Shown here one piece after another: positions 8,702-17,030 of a DNA stretch of 64,000 nucleotides. Within the stretch, counting starts at the first letter, position 1; every line of letters starts with the position of its first letter. The position numbers and the translations under genes were made by a program. Below the pieces are notes generated by a model, which was not told the origin of the DNA, made no database searches, and worked only from the letters and a program-made list of their open reading frames with translations. Source of the DNA: Alloboseaceae bacterium BT-24-1 (GTDB taxonomy: Bacteria > Pseudomonadota > Alphaproteobacteria > Rhizobiales > Beijerinckiaceae); NCBI GenBank assembly GCA_025846845.1, contig JAOYTL010000003.1:248001-312000 (forward strand). Direction: 5' to 3'.

Positions 8702-10297
8702 ATGCGTGATCTTGAGCTCCCTGGGCGTTCCCTCGCCATCAGCCGCAACGCGATGGCGGCGACCTCGCATCCCGCCTCGACGCTCGCCGCGCTCGACATC
8801 ATGAAGGCTGGCGGCAACGCGATCGACGCCGCGATCGCCGCCTGCGCCGTACAATGCGTCGTCGAGGCCGGCTCGACCGGGGTCGGTGGCGACTGCTTCG
8901 TGCTCTATGCGCGCGGCGGCTCGACCGATGTCGTCGCCTATAACGGCTCCGGCCGCACGCCCGCCGCCGCAACGCTGGATTGGTACGAAAAGGCCGGCAT
9001 CGCCACGCTGGAACGGCACTCGCCGCACGTCGTCACCGTGCCGGGCGCGATCGATGCCTGGACACGGCTCAACAAGGACCATGGCCGCCTGCCGCTCGCG
9101 GAAGTGCTCGCGCCCGCGATCGCCTATGCCCGCGACGGCTATGCCCTGACGCCGCGCGTGGCCTACGACCTCGCCGCCCAGCACGAAACCCTGATCAAGG
9201 ATGCCAACGCCACCACGACCTTCCTGGTCGGCGGCAAGGCCCCGCCGGCGGGTATCGTCCAGCGTCAGCCGGCTTTGGCCGAGACGCTCGAAGCGATCGG
9301 CCGCGAAGGCCGCGACGCCTTCTATCGCGGTGAGATCGCCCGGGAGATGGTCGACTATCTCAAGGCCGCCGGTGGCCTGCACACAGCTGACGACTTCGCA
9401 GCGGCCGAGGGCGAATACGTCACGCCGATCAGCGCCACCTTCCGCGGCCGCGCCGTCTATGAGTGCCCGCCCAACGGCCAGGGCGTCATCGCCCTGCTGA
9501 TCATGAAGATCCTCGAGCGTTTCGAGCCGAAGGGCGGGCCGCTCGCCGTCGAGAACCTCCACATCGAGCTGGAGGCAACCCGCCTCGCCTATGCCGCGCG
9601 CGACCGCTTCCTCGGCGACCCCGCCAAGGCCGAGGTGCCGGTCGACCACCTGCTCTCGAATGAACTCGCCGACGAGCTCGCCGGCATGATCGATCCGGAG
9701 CGCGCGCTCGATCCGCTGCCCGTCATACCCGGCGGGGCCGAGCACAAGGACACCGTCTACATCAGCGTCGTCGACAAGGACCGCAACGCCGTCTCCTTCA
9801 TCAACTCGATCTTCTCGCCCTATGGCAGCGGGCTGATGACGAAGAAATCCGGCGTGCTCTTCCACAACCGCGGCCAGAGCTTCGTGCTGAAGCAGGGTCA
9901 TCCCAACGCGATCGCCCCGCGCAAGCGGCCGATGCACACCATCATCCCCGGCATGCTCGCCGAGAACGGCCGCGTCGTCATGCCTTTCGGCGTGATGGGC
10001 GGCCACTACCAGGCGATGGGCCACGCCCATTTCCTCGCCAAGCTCTTCGACCATGGCCTCGACCTGCAGGAGGCGATCGACCTGCCGCGCCTCTTCCCGC
10101 TACCGGGCACGAACACGGTCGAGACGGAAAAGCGCCTGCGCGAGAGCGTCGGCGCAGCGCTCGCGGCGCGCGGCTTCGACGTCCAGCCGCCGAAATCTCC
10201 GATGGGTGGCGCCCAGGCGATCTGGATCGATTGGGAGAAGGGCACGCTGACCGGCGGCTCGGACCCGCGCAAGGACGGCTGCGCCCTCGGCTACTGA
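8702..10297 (+). CDS. Gamma-glutamyltransferase-family hydrolase, cytoplasmic
   Basis: The start chosen is ATG 8702 (531 residues), where the family's N-terminal pattern begins (AISRNAMAATSHPAST, then GGNAIDAAIAACA near 37); the frame is open upstream but that part belongs to the preceding gene in another frame. Family members self-cleave before a Thr; here it is Thr351 in KDTVYISVVD, giving a large and a small subunit. GTGxVGGDCF near 60 and the C-terminal GGSDPRKDG are typical. They hydrolyse or transfer gamma-glutamyl groups, or in some branches cleave other amides. There is no signal peptide, unlike the periplasmic E. coli enzyme, so it should act on imported substrate. The ribosome site is weak. 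Confidence 0.88.
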   Translation: MRDLELPGRSLAISRNAMAATSHPASTLAALDIMKAGGNAIDAAIAACAVQCVVEAGSTGVGGDCFVLYARGGSTDVVAYNGSGRTPAAATLDWYEKAGIATLERHSPHVVTVPGAIDAWTRLNKDHGRLPLAEVLAPAIAYARDGYALTPRVAYDLAAQHETLIKDANATTTFLVGGKAPPAGIVQRQPALAETLEAIGREGRDAFYRGEIAREMVDYLKAAGGLHTADDFAAAEGEYVTPISATFRGRAVYECPPNGQGVIALLIMKILERFEPKGGPLAVENLHIELEATRLAYAARDRFLGDPAKAEVPVDHLLSNELADELAGMIDPERALDPLPVIPGGAEHKDTVYISVVDKDRNAVSFINSIFSPYGSGLMTKKSGVLFHNRGQSFVLKQGHPNAIAPRKRPMHTIIPGMLAENGRVVMPFGVMGGHYQAMGHAHFLAKLFDHGLDLQEAIDLPRLFPLPGTNTVETEKRLRESVGAALAARGFDVQPPKSPMGGAQAIWIDWEKGTLTGGSDPRKDGCALGY

Positions 10298-10315
10298 ACC
10301 CAGCGCGCATTCCGT

Positions 10316-10333
10316 TCGACCGGTATCGGTCGA
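10316..10333 (+). promoter_or_regulatory. Inverted repeat before dehydratase gene
   Basis: TCGACCG and CGGTCGA flank a 4-base spacer, a perfect 7-bp inverted repeat 18 bases after the gamma-glutamyltransferase stop. It could be an operator or part of a terminator. Close behind it AGAATTCGCG occurs twice (10340-10349 and 10356-10365) at 16-base spacing. Confidence 0.35.
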
Positions 10334-10363
10334 GCGACAAGAATTCGCGCCACACAGAATTCG

Positions 10364-10391
10364 CGAGGCCGCCCTGCATAAGGCGGCCTCG
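10364..10391 (+). terminator. Strong hairpin between gamma-glutamyltransferase and dehydratase genes
   Basis: A perfect 10-bp stem (CGAGGCCGCC / GGCGGCCTCG) with an 8-base loop, without a T tract, lies in the 151-base gap. It is a likely transcript end or processing point for the upstream pair. Confidence 0.5.
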
Positions 10392-10448
10392 ACAGCGCCG
10401 GCGATCCCGGCAAGCTTCTCCTCAGAACAAGTCGAGGGAGAAGCGGGC

Positions 10449-12152
10449 ATGGCGGGCGACGAACCGAAGGGGCGCGGCATCGCCGGCGGGCTGACCAATT
10501 ACGGCGACCCGCAATTCGCCGCCTATCTGCGCCGCTCCTTCGCCCGCTCGATGGGCTATTCCGACGAGGCGCTGGCACGGCCGATCGTCGGCATCGCCAA
10601 CACCTATAGCGGCTTTAACAACTGCCACCGCCACTTCCCCGAATTGCTAGAGGCGGTGAAACGCGGCGTGCTGATGGCCGGCGGCCTTCCCGTGGAGTTC
10701 CCGACCATCTCGCTCGGCGAGGTCTTCCTCAACCCGACCAGTCTCAAGTTCCGCAACCTGATGGCGATGGGTACCGAGGAGATGATCCGGGCCCAGCCGA
10801 TCGACGCCGTCGTGCTGATGGGCGGCTGCGACAAGACCGTGCCGGCGCAATTGATGGCGGCGCTCTCGGCCAATGTCCCGACCGTCGAACTCGTCGGCGG
10901 GCCTATGTCGACCGGACGCCACAAGGGCGAGCGCTTGGGCGCCTGCACCGATTGCCGCCGCTTCTGGGCCCGTTTCCGCGCCGGCGAGATCGACCAGGCC
11001 GAGATCGACGTCGTCGAGGGCCGGCTCGCGACCACCGCCGGTACCTGCGCCGTGATGGGCACGGCCTCGACCATGGCCTGCATCGCCGAGACGCTGGGGC
11101 TCGCTTTGCCGCGCTCCGCCGCGATCCCGGCCGTCCATGCCGACCGCCTGCGCTGCGCCGAGGAGAGCGGCAAGCGCGCCGTCGCGCTGATCGGCACGCA
11201 AACCCTGCTGCCGCGCCAGATCGTCACCGAAAAGGCGATCGAGAATGCCTGGCGCGTGCTGCTGGCGATCTCCGGCTCGACCAATGCCGTGGTGCATCTC
11301 ACCGCAATAGCCCGCCGCGCCGGGATCAAGGTCGATCTCAACCGCCTCAACCAGCTCTCTGACGAGACGCCGGTGCTGGTGAACCTGAAGCCGGTCGGCG
11401 ACAACTATATGGAGGACTTCTTCGCGGGCGGCGGCGTGCCGGCCGTGCTCCGCGAGTTGCGCGATCTCCTGCATCTCGACTGCATGACGATCACCGGCAA
11501 GACGCTGGGAGAATTGATCGACGAGCCCCTGGTCGACCAGCTCGACCGCACGATCATCCGCTCGCGTGAAGGCCCGGTCGATCCCGATGGCGGGCTCGTC
11601 GCCGTGTTCGGCTCGCTCGCCCCGCGCGGTGCGATCGTCAAGCGCGCTGCGGCCGAGAAGCGCCTGCTCGAGCACGAAGGCCGCGCCGTCGTCTTCTCGT
11701 CACTGGAAGACCTTTCCGCCCGCATCGACGATCCCGATCTCGATGTCGGCCCCGACGACGTCCTCGTCCTGCAGAACGCCGGCCCGAAGAGCGCCGCCGC
11801 GATGCCGGAAGCCGGCTATCTGCCGATCCCGCGCAAGCTCGCGGCCAAGGGCGTCAAGGACATGGTCCGCATCTCCGATGCGCGCATGTCCGGCACTGCG
11901 TATGGCGCGATCGTGCTGCATGTCGCGCCTGAGGCGGCGGTTGGCGGCCCACTCGCCCTCGTCCGCAATGGCGACCGGATCCGGCTCAGCGTCGCCGAAC
12001 GAAGGCTCGATCTGCTGGTCGATGAGGCCGAGCTAGACTCGCGCCGCGCCGCCCTGCCGCAGCCGCCTGCAAGGGAGCGTCGCGGCTATGACCGGCTCTA
12101 TGACGAGCACGTGCTCCAGGCCGACGAAGGCGTTGATTTCGACTTCTGCTGA
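10449..12152 (+). CDS. IlvD/Edd-family dehydratase (sugar-acid or dihydroxy-acid type)
   Basis: The 567-residue protein has the three Fe-S cluster cysteines of the IlvD/Edd family: Cys59 (GFNNCHRHF), Cys127 (MGGCDKTVPAQ, with Lys129) and Cys200 (AGTCAVMGTASTM). The C-terminal half carries MPEAGYLPIPRKL and RISDARMSGTAYG, also typical. The enzymes remove water from 2,3-dihydroxy acids: branched-chain precursors, or aldonates such as arabonate and xylonate. The sequence style (TNYGDP, FNNCH, SLGEVFLNPTS) and catabolic context favour a sugar-acid dehydratase over the biosynthetic IlvD, but this is not certain. The ribosome site is GAGGGAGAAG before ATG. It ends 6 bases from the converging ATPase gene. 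Confidence 0.85.
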   Translation: MAGDEPKGRGIAGGLTNYGDPQFAAYLRRSFARSMGYSDEALARPIVGIANTYSGFNNCHRHFPELLEAVKRGVLMAGGLPVEFPTISLGEVFLNPTSLKFRNLMAMGTEEMIRAQPIDAVVLMGGCDKTVPAQLMAALSANVPTVELVGGPMSTGRHKGERLGACTDCRRFWARFRAGEIDQAEIDVVEGRLATTAGTCAVMGTASTMACIAETLGLALPRSAAIPAVHADRLRCAEESGKRAVALIGTQTLLPRQIVTEKAIENAWRVLLAISGSTNAVVHLTAIARRAGIKVDLNRLNQLSDETPVLVNLKPVGDNYMEDFFAGGGVPAVLRELRDLLHLDCMTITGKTLGELIDEPLVDQLDRTIIRSREGPVDPDGGLVAVFGSLAPRGAIVKRAAAEKRLLEHEGRAVVFSSLEDLSARIDDPDLDVGPDDVLVLQNAGPKSAAAMPEAGYLPIPRKLAAKGVKDMVRISDARMSGTAYGAIVLHVAPEAAVGGPLALVRNGDRIRLSVAERRLDLLVDEAELDSRRAALPQPPARERRGYDRLYDEHVLQADEGVDFDFC

Positions 12153-12158
12153 CGCGTC

Positions 12159-13127
12159 TCAGGCGAGGTGGCAGGCGATCTCCAGCTCGCCCTCGCGACG
12201 CAGTGCCGGCGCCTCGGTGCGGCAGCGCTCGACAGCCTGAACGCAGCGCGGATGGAAGGCGCAGCCGGGCGGCGGCGCGATCGGGCTCGGCACCTCGCCC
12301 GACATCGGCCGGCGCTCGCGGTTCGGCTTCTCGACATCGGGGATCGTGTCGAGGAGCAGCCGCGTATAGGGGTGGCGCGGCCGGCCGAACACCTCTTCCG
12401 CCGGCCCGCTCTCGACGAAACGGCCGAGATACATGATGGCGAGCTGGTCCGACATGTGCCGGACCACCGAGAGGTTGTGGCTGATGAAGAGATAGGTCAG
12501 CCCGAACTCCTTCTGCAGGCGGACCATCAGGTTGAGGATCTGCGCCTGCACGGACACGTCGAGCGCCGAGGTCGGCTCGTCGCAGACGAGGAAATCGGCT
12601 TCGGTCGCCAGCGCCCGGGCGATCGAAATGCGCTGGCGCTGGCCGCCGGAGAATTCATGCGGGAAGCGGCGCGCATCCGCCCGCGACAGGCCGACGATCT
12701 CCAGGAGGTCGCCGACGCGGGTGGCCGTCTCGCTTTCGTCCTTGCGCAGCTTCAATTCACGGATCGGCTCGGCGATGATGTCGCCGACGCGCCAGCGCGG
12801 ATTGAGCGAGGCGTAGGGGTCCTGGAAGATCATCTGCACACGCGGTGGGCCGACCGAGCCATCCGCGCGCTTAATGTCCTTGAAATCCAGCAGGCCCTGC
12901 GTCGGCCGCTGCAGGCCGACGACCATGCGCGCCAGCGTCGACTTCCCGCAGCCGGATTCGCCGACGATGCTGAAGGTCGTGCCGCGCTGGACGCTGAACG
13001 AGACGTTCTCGACCGCGCGCAGGATGCGGCGCGGCTCGTGCGAGAACAGCCGCGACAGCGCCGGCGCCGAGACGTCGAAGCGACAGGAGGCGGACGTGAC
13101 CTCGAGGATGGTGTTCGCTTCAGCCAT
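12159..13127 (-). CDS. Peptide-type ABC transporter ATPase (DppF/OppF-like)
   Basis: I start at ATG 13127, overlapping the upstream ATPase stop by 8 bases; this gives 322 residues. Walker A is GESGCGKSTLARM, the signature FSGGQRQRISIARAL, Walker B FLVCDEPTSALDV. The C-terminal HPRCVQAVERC tract is the oligopeptide-transporter extension seen in DppD/DppF subunits. It hydrolyses ATP at the inner face to drive import with its partner at 13120-14103 and the permeases further upstream in the operon. It is the last gene of the minus-strand operon that begins at 20688. Confidence 0.93.
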   Translation of the reverse strand: MAEANTILEVTSASCRFDVSAPALSRLFSHEPRRILRAVENVSFSVQRGTTFSIVGESGCGKSTLARMVVGLQRPTQGLLDFKDIKRADGSVGPPRVQMIFQDPYASLNPRWRVGDIIAEPIRELKLRKDESETATRVGDLLEIVGLSRADARRFPHEFSGGQRQRISIARALATEADFLVCDEPTSALDVSVQAQILNLMVRLQKEFGLTYLFISHNLSVVRHMSDQLAIMYLGRFVESGPAEEVFGRPRHPYTRLLLDTIPDVEKPNRERRPMSGEVPSPIAPPPGCAFHPRCVQAVERCRTEAPALRREGELEIACHLA

Positions 13128-14103
13128 GGGCCATCTCCCGCAGCGGGAAATGACACGCGGCGGCATGGCCCGAAACCGGCAAGCCGGGCTTGGTCTCGCG
13201 GCAGAGATCCGTGGCGAAGCCGCAGCGCGGATTGAAGGCGCAGCCGGCCGGAACGGCGGTCAGCCGCGGCATCGAGCCGTCGATCTGGTTGAGCTCGGCA
13301 TTGCGGCGATGGACGCTCGGGATCGAGGCCATCAAACCGGCAGTGTAGGGATGATGCGGCCGGCGCGTCACCTCCTCGACCGGGCCGATCTCGACGACGC
13401 GGCCGGCATACATCACCGCGACCCGGTCGGCGGTCTCGGCGATCACGCCCATATCGTGCGTCACCAGCATGATCGCGGTACCATGCTCGCGGCAGAGCCG
13501 CTTCAGCAAGGTGGTGATCTGCGCCTGGATCGAGACGTCGAGCGCCGTCGTCGGTTCGTCGGCGATGATCAATATCGGCTCGGCGCAGAGCGCGAGCGCG
13601 ATGACGACGCGCTGGCGCATGCCGCCCGAGAACTGGTGCGGGTAATGGTCGATCCGTGTTTCCGCCGCGGGAATGCCGACCTCCTTGAGCAAGTCCAGCG
13701 CACGCTTGCGCGCCTCGGCCTTGCCGACCGGCAGATGCGTGGTGATGGTCTCGATGAGCTGCTCGCCGACGGTCAGCAGCGGGTGCAGCGAGGTCAGCGG
13801 ATCCTGGAAGATCGCGCCGATCCGGCGGCCGCGCAGCTTGCGCATCGCCTCGGCCGGCAGATTGTCGATGCGCTGGCCGGACAACTTGATCTCGCCGCCG
13901 GCCAATCGTCCCGGCGGATCGAGCAGGCCGATCACCGCCGTACCGGTGAGAGACTTGCCGGCGCCGGACTCACCAACGACGCCGAGTATCTCCCCCGGCG
14001 CGATTTCGAAGGAGACGCCGTCGAGCGCCGTCAGCGGGCCGCGCCGCCCGTCGAAGACGATGCGCAGGTCGCGGACCGAGAGCAGCGCTGGCTGGGCGTT
14101 CAC
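13120..14103 (-). CDS. Peptide-type ABC transporter ATPase (DppD/OppD-like)
   Basis: The protein has 327 residues. Walker A is GESGAGKSLTGTAV, the signature FSGGMRQRVVIALAL, Walker B ILIIADEPTTALDV, and the switch His lies in MLVTHDMGV. The C-terminal FNPRCGFATDLC is the Cys-containing oligopeptide-transporter tail. It pairs with the DppF-like subunit. The start overlaps the stop of the amidohydrolase gene by 4 bases, so ATPases and amidohydrolases are translationally coupled, unusual for a Dpp operon and a hint that the enzymes act on the imported compound. Confidence 0.93.
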   Translation of the reverse strand: MNAQPALLSVRDLRIVFDGRRGPLTALDGVSFEIAPGEILGVVGESGAGKSLTGTAVIGLLDPPGRLAGGEIKLSGQRIDNLPAEAMRKLRGRRIGAIFQDPLTSLHPLLTVGEQLIETITTHLPVGKAEARKRALDLLKEVGIPAAETRIDHYPHQFSGGMRQRVVIALALCAEPILIIADEPTTALDVSIQAQITTLLKRLCREHGTAIMLVTHDMGVIAETADRVAVMYAGRVVEIGPVEEVTRRPHHPYTAGLMASIPSVHRRNAELNQIDGSMPRLTAVPAGCAFNPRCGFATDLCRETKPGLPVSGHAAACHFPLREMAHG

Positions 14104-15605
14104 GCAGCGTCTCCCTTACGTTCGATCGCGTAGCTCGACGAGAAGATCTCGCTCATCGGCGGATGGCCCGCTGTTCGTTCCGGATAGCGCGCCATCACCC
14201 CCTCGAACTGCTTCTGGGCTCGGACGTTGTCGGCAGCCTCGTCCTGGCCCGGAATGGCCCGGTTCTCCATGACGAAGCGGCCGTCGATCACCACCGCCAC
14301 GAAGTCGCGGCCATGGCCCGTCAGCATCATCGTCTGAATGGGGTCGATGACCTGCCCGCTATGCGGCCGGTCGAAGTCGAAGACGGTGATATCGGCGCGG
14401 GAGCCCGGCTGGAGGCGGCCGAGATCGGGTCGACCGAGTGCATCGGCGCCGCCGATGGTGGCGGCATCGTAATAGTCCTCGGAGCGCACGGCGCCGACAT
14501 TGCTGGCCATGGTGCGGGAGAGGATCATGCCGGTCTGCAAGTTCATCACCATGTCCGGCGGGGCGGTGTCCGTGCCCATGGCGATATTGAGCCCCATGGC
14601 GCGATAGCTGCCGAAATGATTGATCGCGTTGCCGTGCCGGCCCGAGACCAGCGGGCAATGCACGATGCTGGCGCCGGCATCGCGGATGATTTCGAGGTCG
14701 CGGCCGGGACGGTCGATCAGGCGGCTGCCGGAGACCACGGTGCCATGCGGCAGCAGGCAGCGCTCATTGAGGAAGCCGAGGCTCTCCAGCCATTCCGGCG
14801 GGCTCATGCCGTGCTGGGCGAGGACGAGGTCGTATTCGATCTTCGACTGGCAGCAATGCAGGCGGACGGGGATGTCGAGCTCGCGCGCAGCGGCGGCGGT
14901 GCGGCGTAATAGCTCGGCCGTCGATGTCTCGATGCGATCGGGCGCCAGCATCGCGCGGATCAACCCGCCGGCCGCGCCTTCATGTCGCCCAGCGAAATCG
15001 ACGGCAGCGTCGAGCTCGGCGAGCCCGCGCGGCTCGTCGTAATGGGTGACGATGCGCCCATCGGCCTCGATTAGCTGGTTGCCGGTGCGATAGGCCGGGC
15101 CGAGGTAAGCGCGCAGGCCGAGATCGGCGGCGGCCTCCGCGGCGTCCTCGAACTCCTGCACCGTCTCGCCCCAGGCGCGGTAGAACAGCGAGGCGATCGG
15201 CAGCGCCGTGGTGATGCCGTTGCGGATGAGCTGAGAGAAGGCATAGCGCTTCTGGAACGCCAGCTCCTCGCGCGAATACATCTCGTAGGGGCCGGCCTCG
15301 AGATAGCTGCGCGGCCAGACGCGGCCCTTCTTCCAGGCCGGCTGGTTATCATAGCCGAGAATGGTGGTGTCGAGATCGGAGAGCGCATCGCAATCGATGA
15401 AGCCCGGCCCGATCAAGGCATGGCCGTAGTCGAGGCGCCGGGCGACCTCGCCCGGGAAACCATGGCCGACGAAGACGACCTCGCCGTTCTCGAACACGAC
15501 CTCGCCGTTCTCGTAAAGGCGATGGCGCCCCTGCGCGTGGCCGACGAGCCAGCGCGCCGTCAGGAGGACGCGGCCCTCAGGTCGTTTGGCGGCTTGCAGG
15601 GTCAC
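14100..15605 (-). CDS. Amidohydrolase-superfamily protein with altered metal site
   Basis: The 501-residue protein has the small beta-sandwich and TIM-barrel layout of the AtzB/TrzN/guanine-deaminase-like amidohydrolases. Recognisable pieces are IGPGFIDCDAL near 65, His250 in RLHCCQ, His287 in LLPHGTV, HCPLVSGRHGN near 316 and Asp346 in MGTDTAPPD. The usual HxH metal pair after PGFID is missing: residues 73-75 read D-A-L. It may therefore bind one metal differently, or have changed function. Residues near 32-45 contain a tandem seven-residue duplication (ENGEVVF twice). It overlaps its neighbours on both sides by 4 bases. Substrate is unknown; a heterocyclic or amidine C-N bond is the family expectation. 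Confidence 0.82.
   Translation of the reverse strand: MTLQAAKRPEGRVLLTARWLVGHAQGRHRLYENGEVVFENGEVVFVGHGFPGEVARRLDYGHALIGPGFIDCDALSDLDTTILGYDNQPAWKKGRVWPRSYLEAGPYEMYSREELAFQKRYAFSQLIRNGITTALPIASLFYRAWGETVQEFEDAAEAAADLGLRAYLGPAYRTGNQLIEADGRIVTHYDEPRGLAELDAAVDFAGRHEGAAGGLIRAMLAPDRIETSTAELLRRTAAAARELDIPVRLHCCQSKIEYDLVLAQHGMSPPEWLESLGFLNERCLLPHGTVVSGSRLIDRPGRDLEIIRDAGASIVHCPLVSGRHGNAINHFGSYRAMGLNIAMGTDTAPPDMVMNLQTGMILSRTMASNVGAVRSEDYYDAATIGGADALGRPDLGRLQPGSRADITVFDFDRPHSGQVIDPIQTMMLTGHGRDFVAVVIDGRFVMENRAIPGQDEAADNVRAQKQFEGVMARYPERTAGHPPMSEIFSSSYAIERKGDAA
15475..15513 (-). repeat. 21-bp tandem duplication inside amidohydrolase gene
   Basis: ACGACCTCGCCGTTCTCG appears at 15475-15492 and again at 15496-15513, a period of 21 bases, so the protein gains seven residues in frame (ENGEVVF twice) in the N-terminal beta-sandwich. 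Confidence 0.8.
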
Positions 15606-16801
15606 GGCGCGGTCCTGATCGAGACGCCGTCGCGGGCGACGACCTTGCCGCGCTTGATCACGCGGCGCTGGGCCGGACGGGTCGCGACGGCTTCGGCGAT
15701 CGACTCGGTCGGCAGCAGGACGAGGTCGGCGACGCAGCCGACATCGAGCCCGTAGCCCTCGATCTCCATCACCTTGGCGCCTTCCGTCGTGCAGACGTCG
15801 AGCGCCAGCTGGACCTCGTCGTCGCGGCGGAAATTATTGCGCAGGCCGACAAACATCGCCCGCTCCAGCATGTCGGCGTTGCCATAGGGGCTCCAGGTGT
15901 CGCGGATGCCGTCGGAGCCCGAGCAGACGCGCACGCCCGCCTGCAGCAGCTTTTTCACCGGGGGCGCCGGGCGGCTCGCCGGCGCCGTCGTCATGATCGC
16001 GATATCGAGTGCGGCGAGATCCTCGATCAACGGATCGATCAGGGCCGGGTCGGGCGTACCCAGGCAGAAGGCGTGGCTGACCGTGACCTTGCCGGTCATC
16101 CCGAGCGCGCGGGTGCGCTCGATGATCAGGTCGAGCGAGAAGGCGCCGACCTCGCCGGGCTCGTGCAGATGGATGTCGAGCGGCTTGCCGTAGCGCTGGC
16201 AGAGCGCGAAGACGGCATCGAGATGGCCCTTGGGATCGCGATCGATCGTGCAGGGGTCGAGCCCGCCGACGATCTCGCAGCCCGCCTTCATCGCCTGGTC
16301 CATCAATTCGAGCGTGCCCGGCCGGCGCAGCAGCCCCGATTGCGGGAAGGCGACGAGCTCGATGTCGACGATGTCGCGATAGGCATCGCGCGTCCTCATC
16401 ACGCCCTCGACACCCCACATGCCGTGCTCGGTGTCGACATCGACATGGCTGCGGATATGGGTCGTGCCCTTGAGCGAGGAGAGGATGCTCTGGCGGGCGG
16501 ACTGGCGCTCGGGATCGATGTCGAGCCGCTTCTTGTTCATCCGCTCATTGTCGATCTTGTCGAGCAGCTTGGGGCCGACCTCGTTGGTGTACCAGGGCAG
16601 GCCGAGCAGGCTCTTGTCGAGATGGGTGTGCGCCTCGACCAGGCCGGGGATGACGATCTCGCCCTTGCCGTCCTCGACCGCGACGCCGGCGGGCGCGGCG
16701 AGATTCGCGCCGACCTGCGTGATCTTGCCGTTCTCGATCAGGAGATCGACGGCCTTGCCGGCATAGGGGCGGACATTGCGCAGCAGCAGGGAGGCGGTCA
16801 T
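15602..16801 (-). CDS. Cytosine-deaminase-like amidohydrolase
   Basis: The protein has 399 residues with all expected metal and catalytic residues of the CodA/AtzC-type amidohydrolases: His58 and His60 in EAHTHLDKS, His211 or His213 with Glu214 in HLHEPGE, His243 in VSHAF, and Asp297 in GSDGIRDTWSPYG. Family members deaminate cytosine or remove amino/alkylamino groups from triazine-like rings. It lies between the permeases and the second amidohydrolase, whose start overlaps its stop by 4 bases (ATGA). The two enzymes probably act in series on a compound brought in by the operon's importer. No signal peptide, so cytoplasmic. Confidence 0.88.
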   Translation of the reverse strand: MTASLLLRNVRPYAGKAVDLLIENGKITQVGANLAAPAGVAVEDGKGEIVIPGLVEAHTHLDKSLLGLPWYTNEVGPKLLDKIDNERMNKKRLDIDPERQSARQSILSSLKGTTHIRSHVDVDTEHGMWGVEGVMRTRDAYRDIVDIELVAFPQSGLLRRPGTLELMDQAMKAGCEIVGGLDPCTIDRDPKGHLDAVFALCQRYGKPLDIHLHEPGEVGAFSLDLIIERTRALGMTGKVTVSHAFCLGTPDPALIDPLIEDLAALDIAIMTTAPASRPAPPVKKLLQAGVRVCSGSDGIRDTWSPYGNADMLERAMFVGLRNNFRRDDEVQLALDVCTTEGAKVMEIEGYGLDVGCVADLVLLPTESIAEAVATRPAQRRVIKRGKVVARDGVSIRTAP

Positions 16802-16840
16802 CGCAGGCGTATCCTCTGATTATCGGTCGTCATGATCAGG

Positions 16841-17000
16841 GCGCGACCAACCCCCTCTCCCCTTGCGGGAGAGGGTTGGGGTGAGGGGTCGCGCGACGCC
16901 GATCGCTGGCGACGTTGCGCCGAAGGCAAATGGCTCAGGCCAGTGCGACCCCTCATCCGGCCCTTCGGGCCACCTTCTCCCGCAGGGGGAGAAGGGAAGA
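16841..17000. repeat. Dispersed palindromic repeat element, copy 1
   Basis: The element has two hairpin modules. The left one has CCCTCTCCC / GGGAGAGGG (16853-16875) inside an outer GCGCGACC / GGTCGCGC pair (16841-16894). The right one contains GGCCCTTCGGGCC and CTTCTCCC / GGGGAGAAG. GAGGGGTCGC and GCGACCCCTC pair the modules with each other. Closely related sequences occur at 38779, 40598 and 49816. It fills the gap between the permease and amidohydrolase genes of the same operon, so it may shape transcript stability there. Confidence 0.85.
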
Positions 17001-17030
17001 CCGGCGCATCGGCTCCAAGCGTCATCATCG

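Noticed and set aside
8567..10054. A 495-codon minus-strand frame opposite the first gamma-glutamyltransferase
   Set aside because: The plus-strand protein has a complete family pattern with catalytic Thr; the antisense product has none.
16841..17000. Repeat elements as a CRISPR array
   Set aside because: The copies are palindromic, imperfect and scattered over 33 kb; there are no regularly spaced identical repeats with unique spacers.
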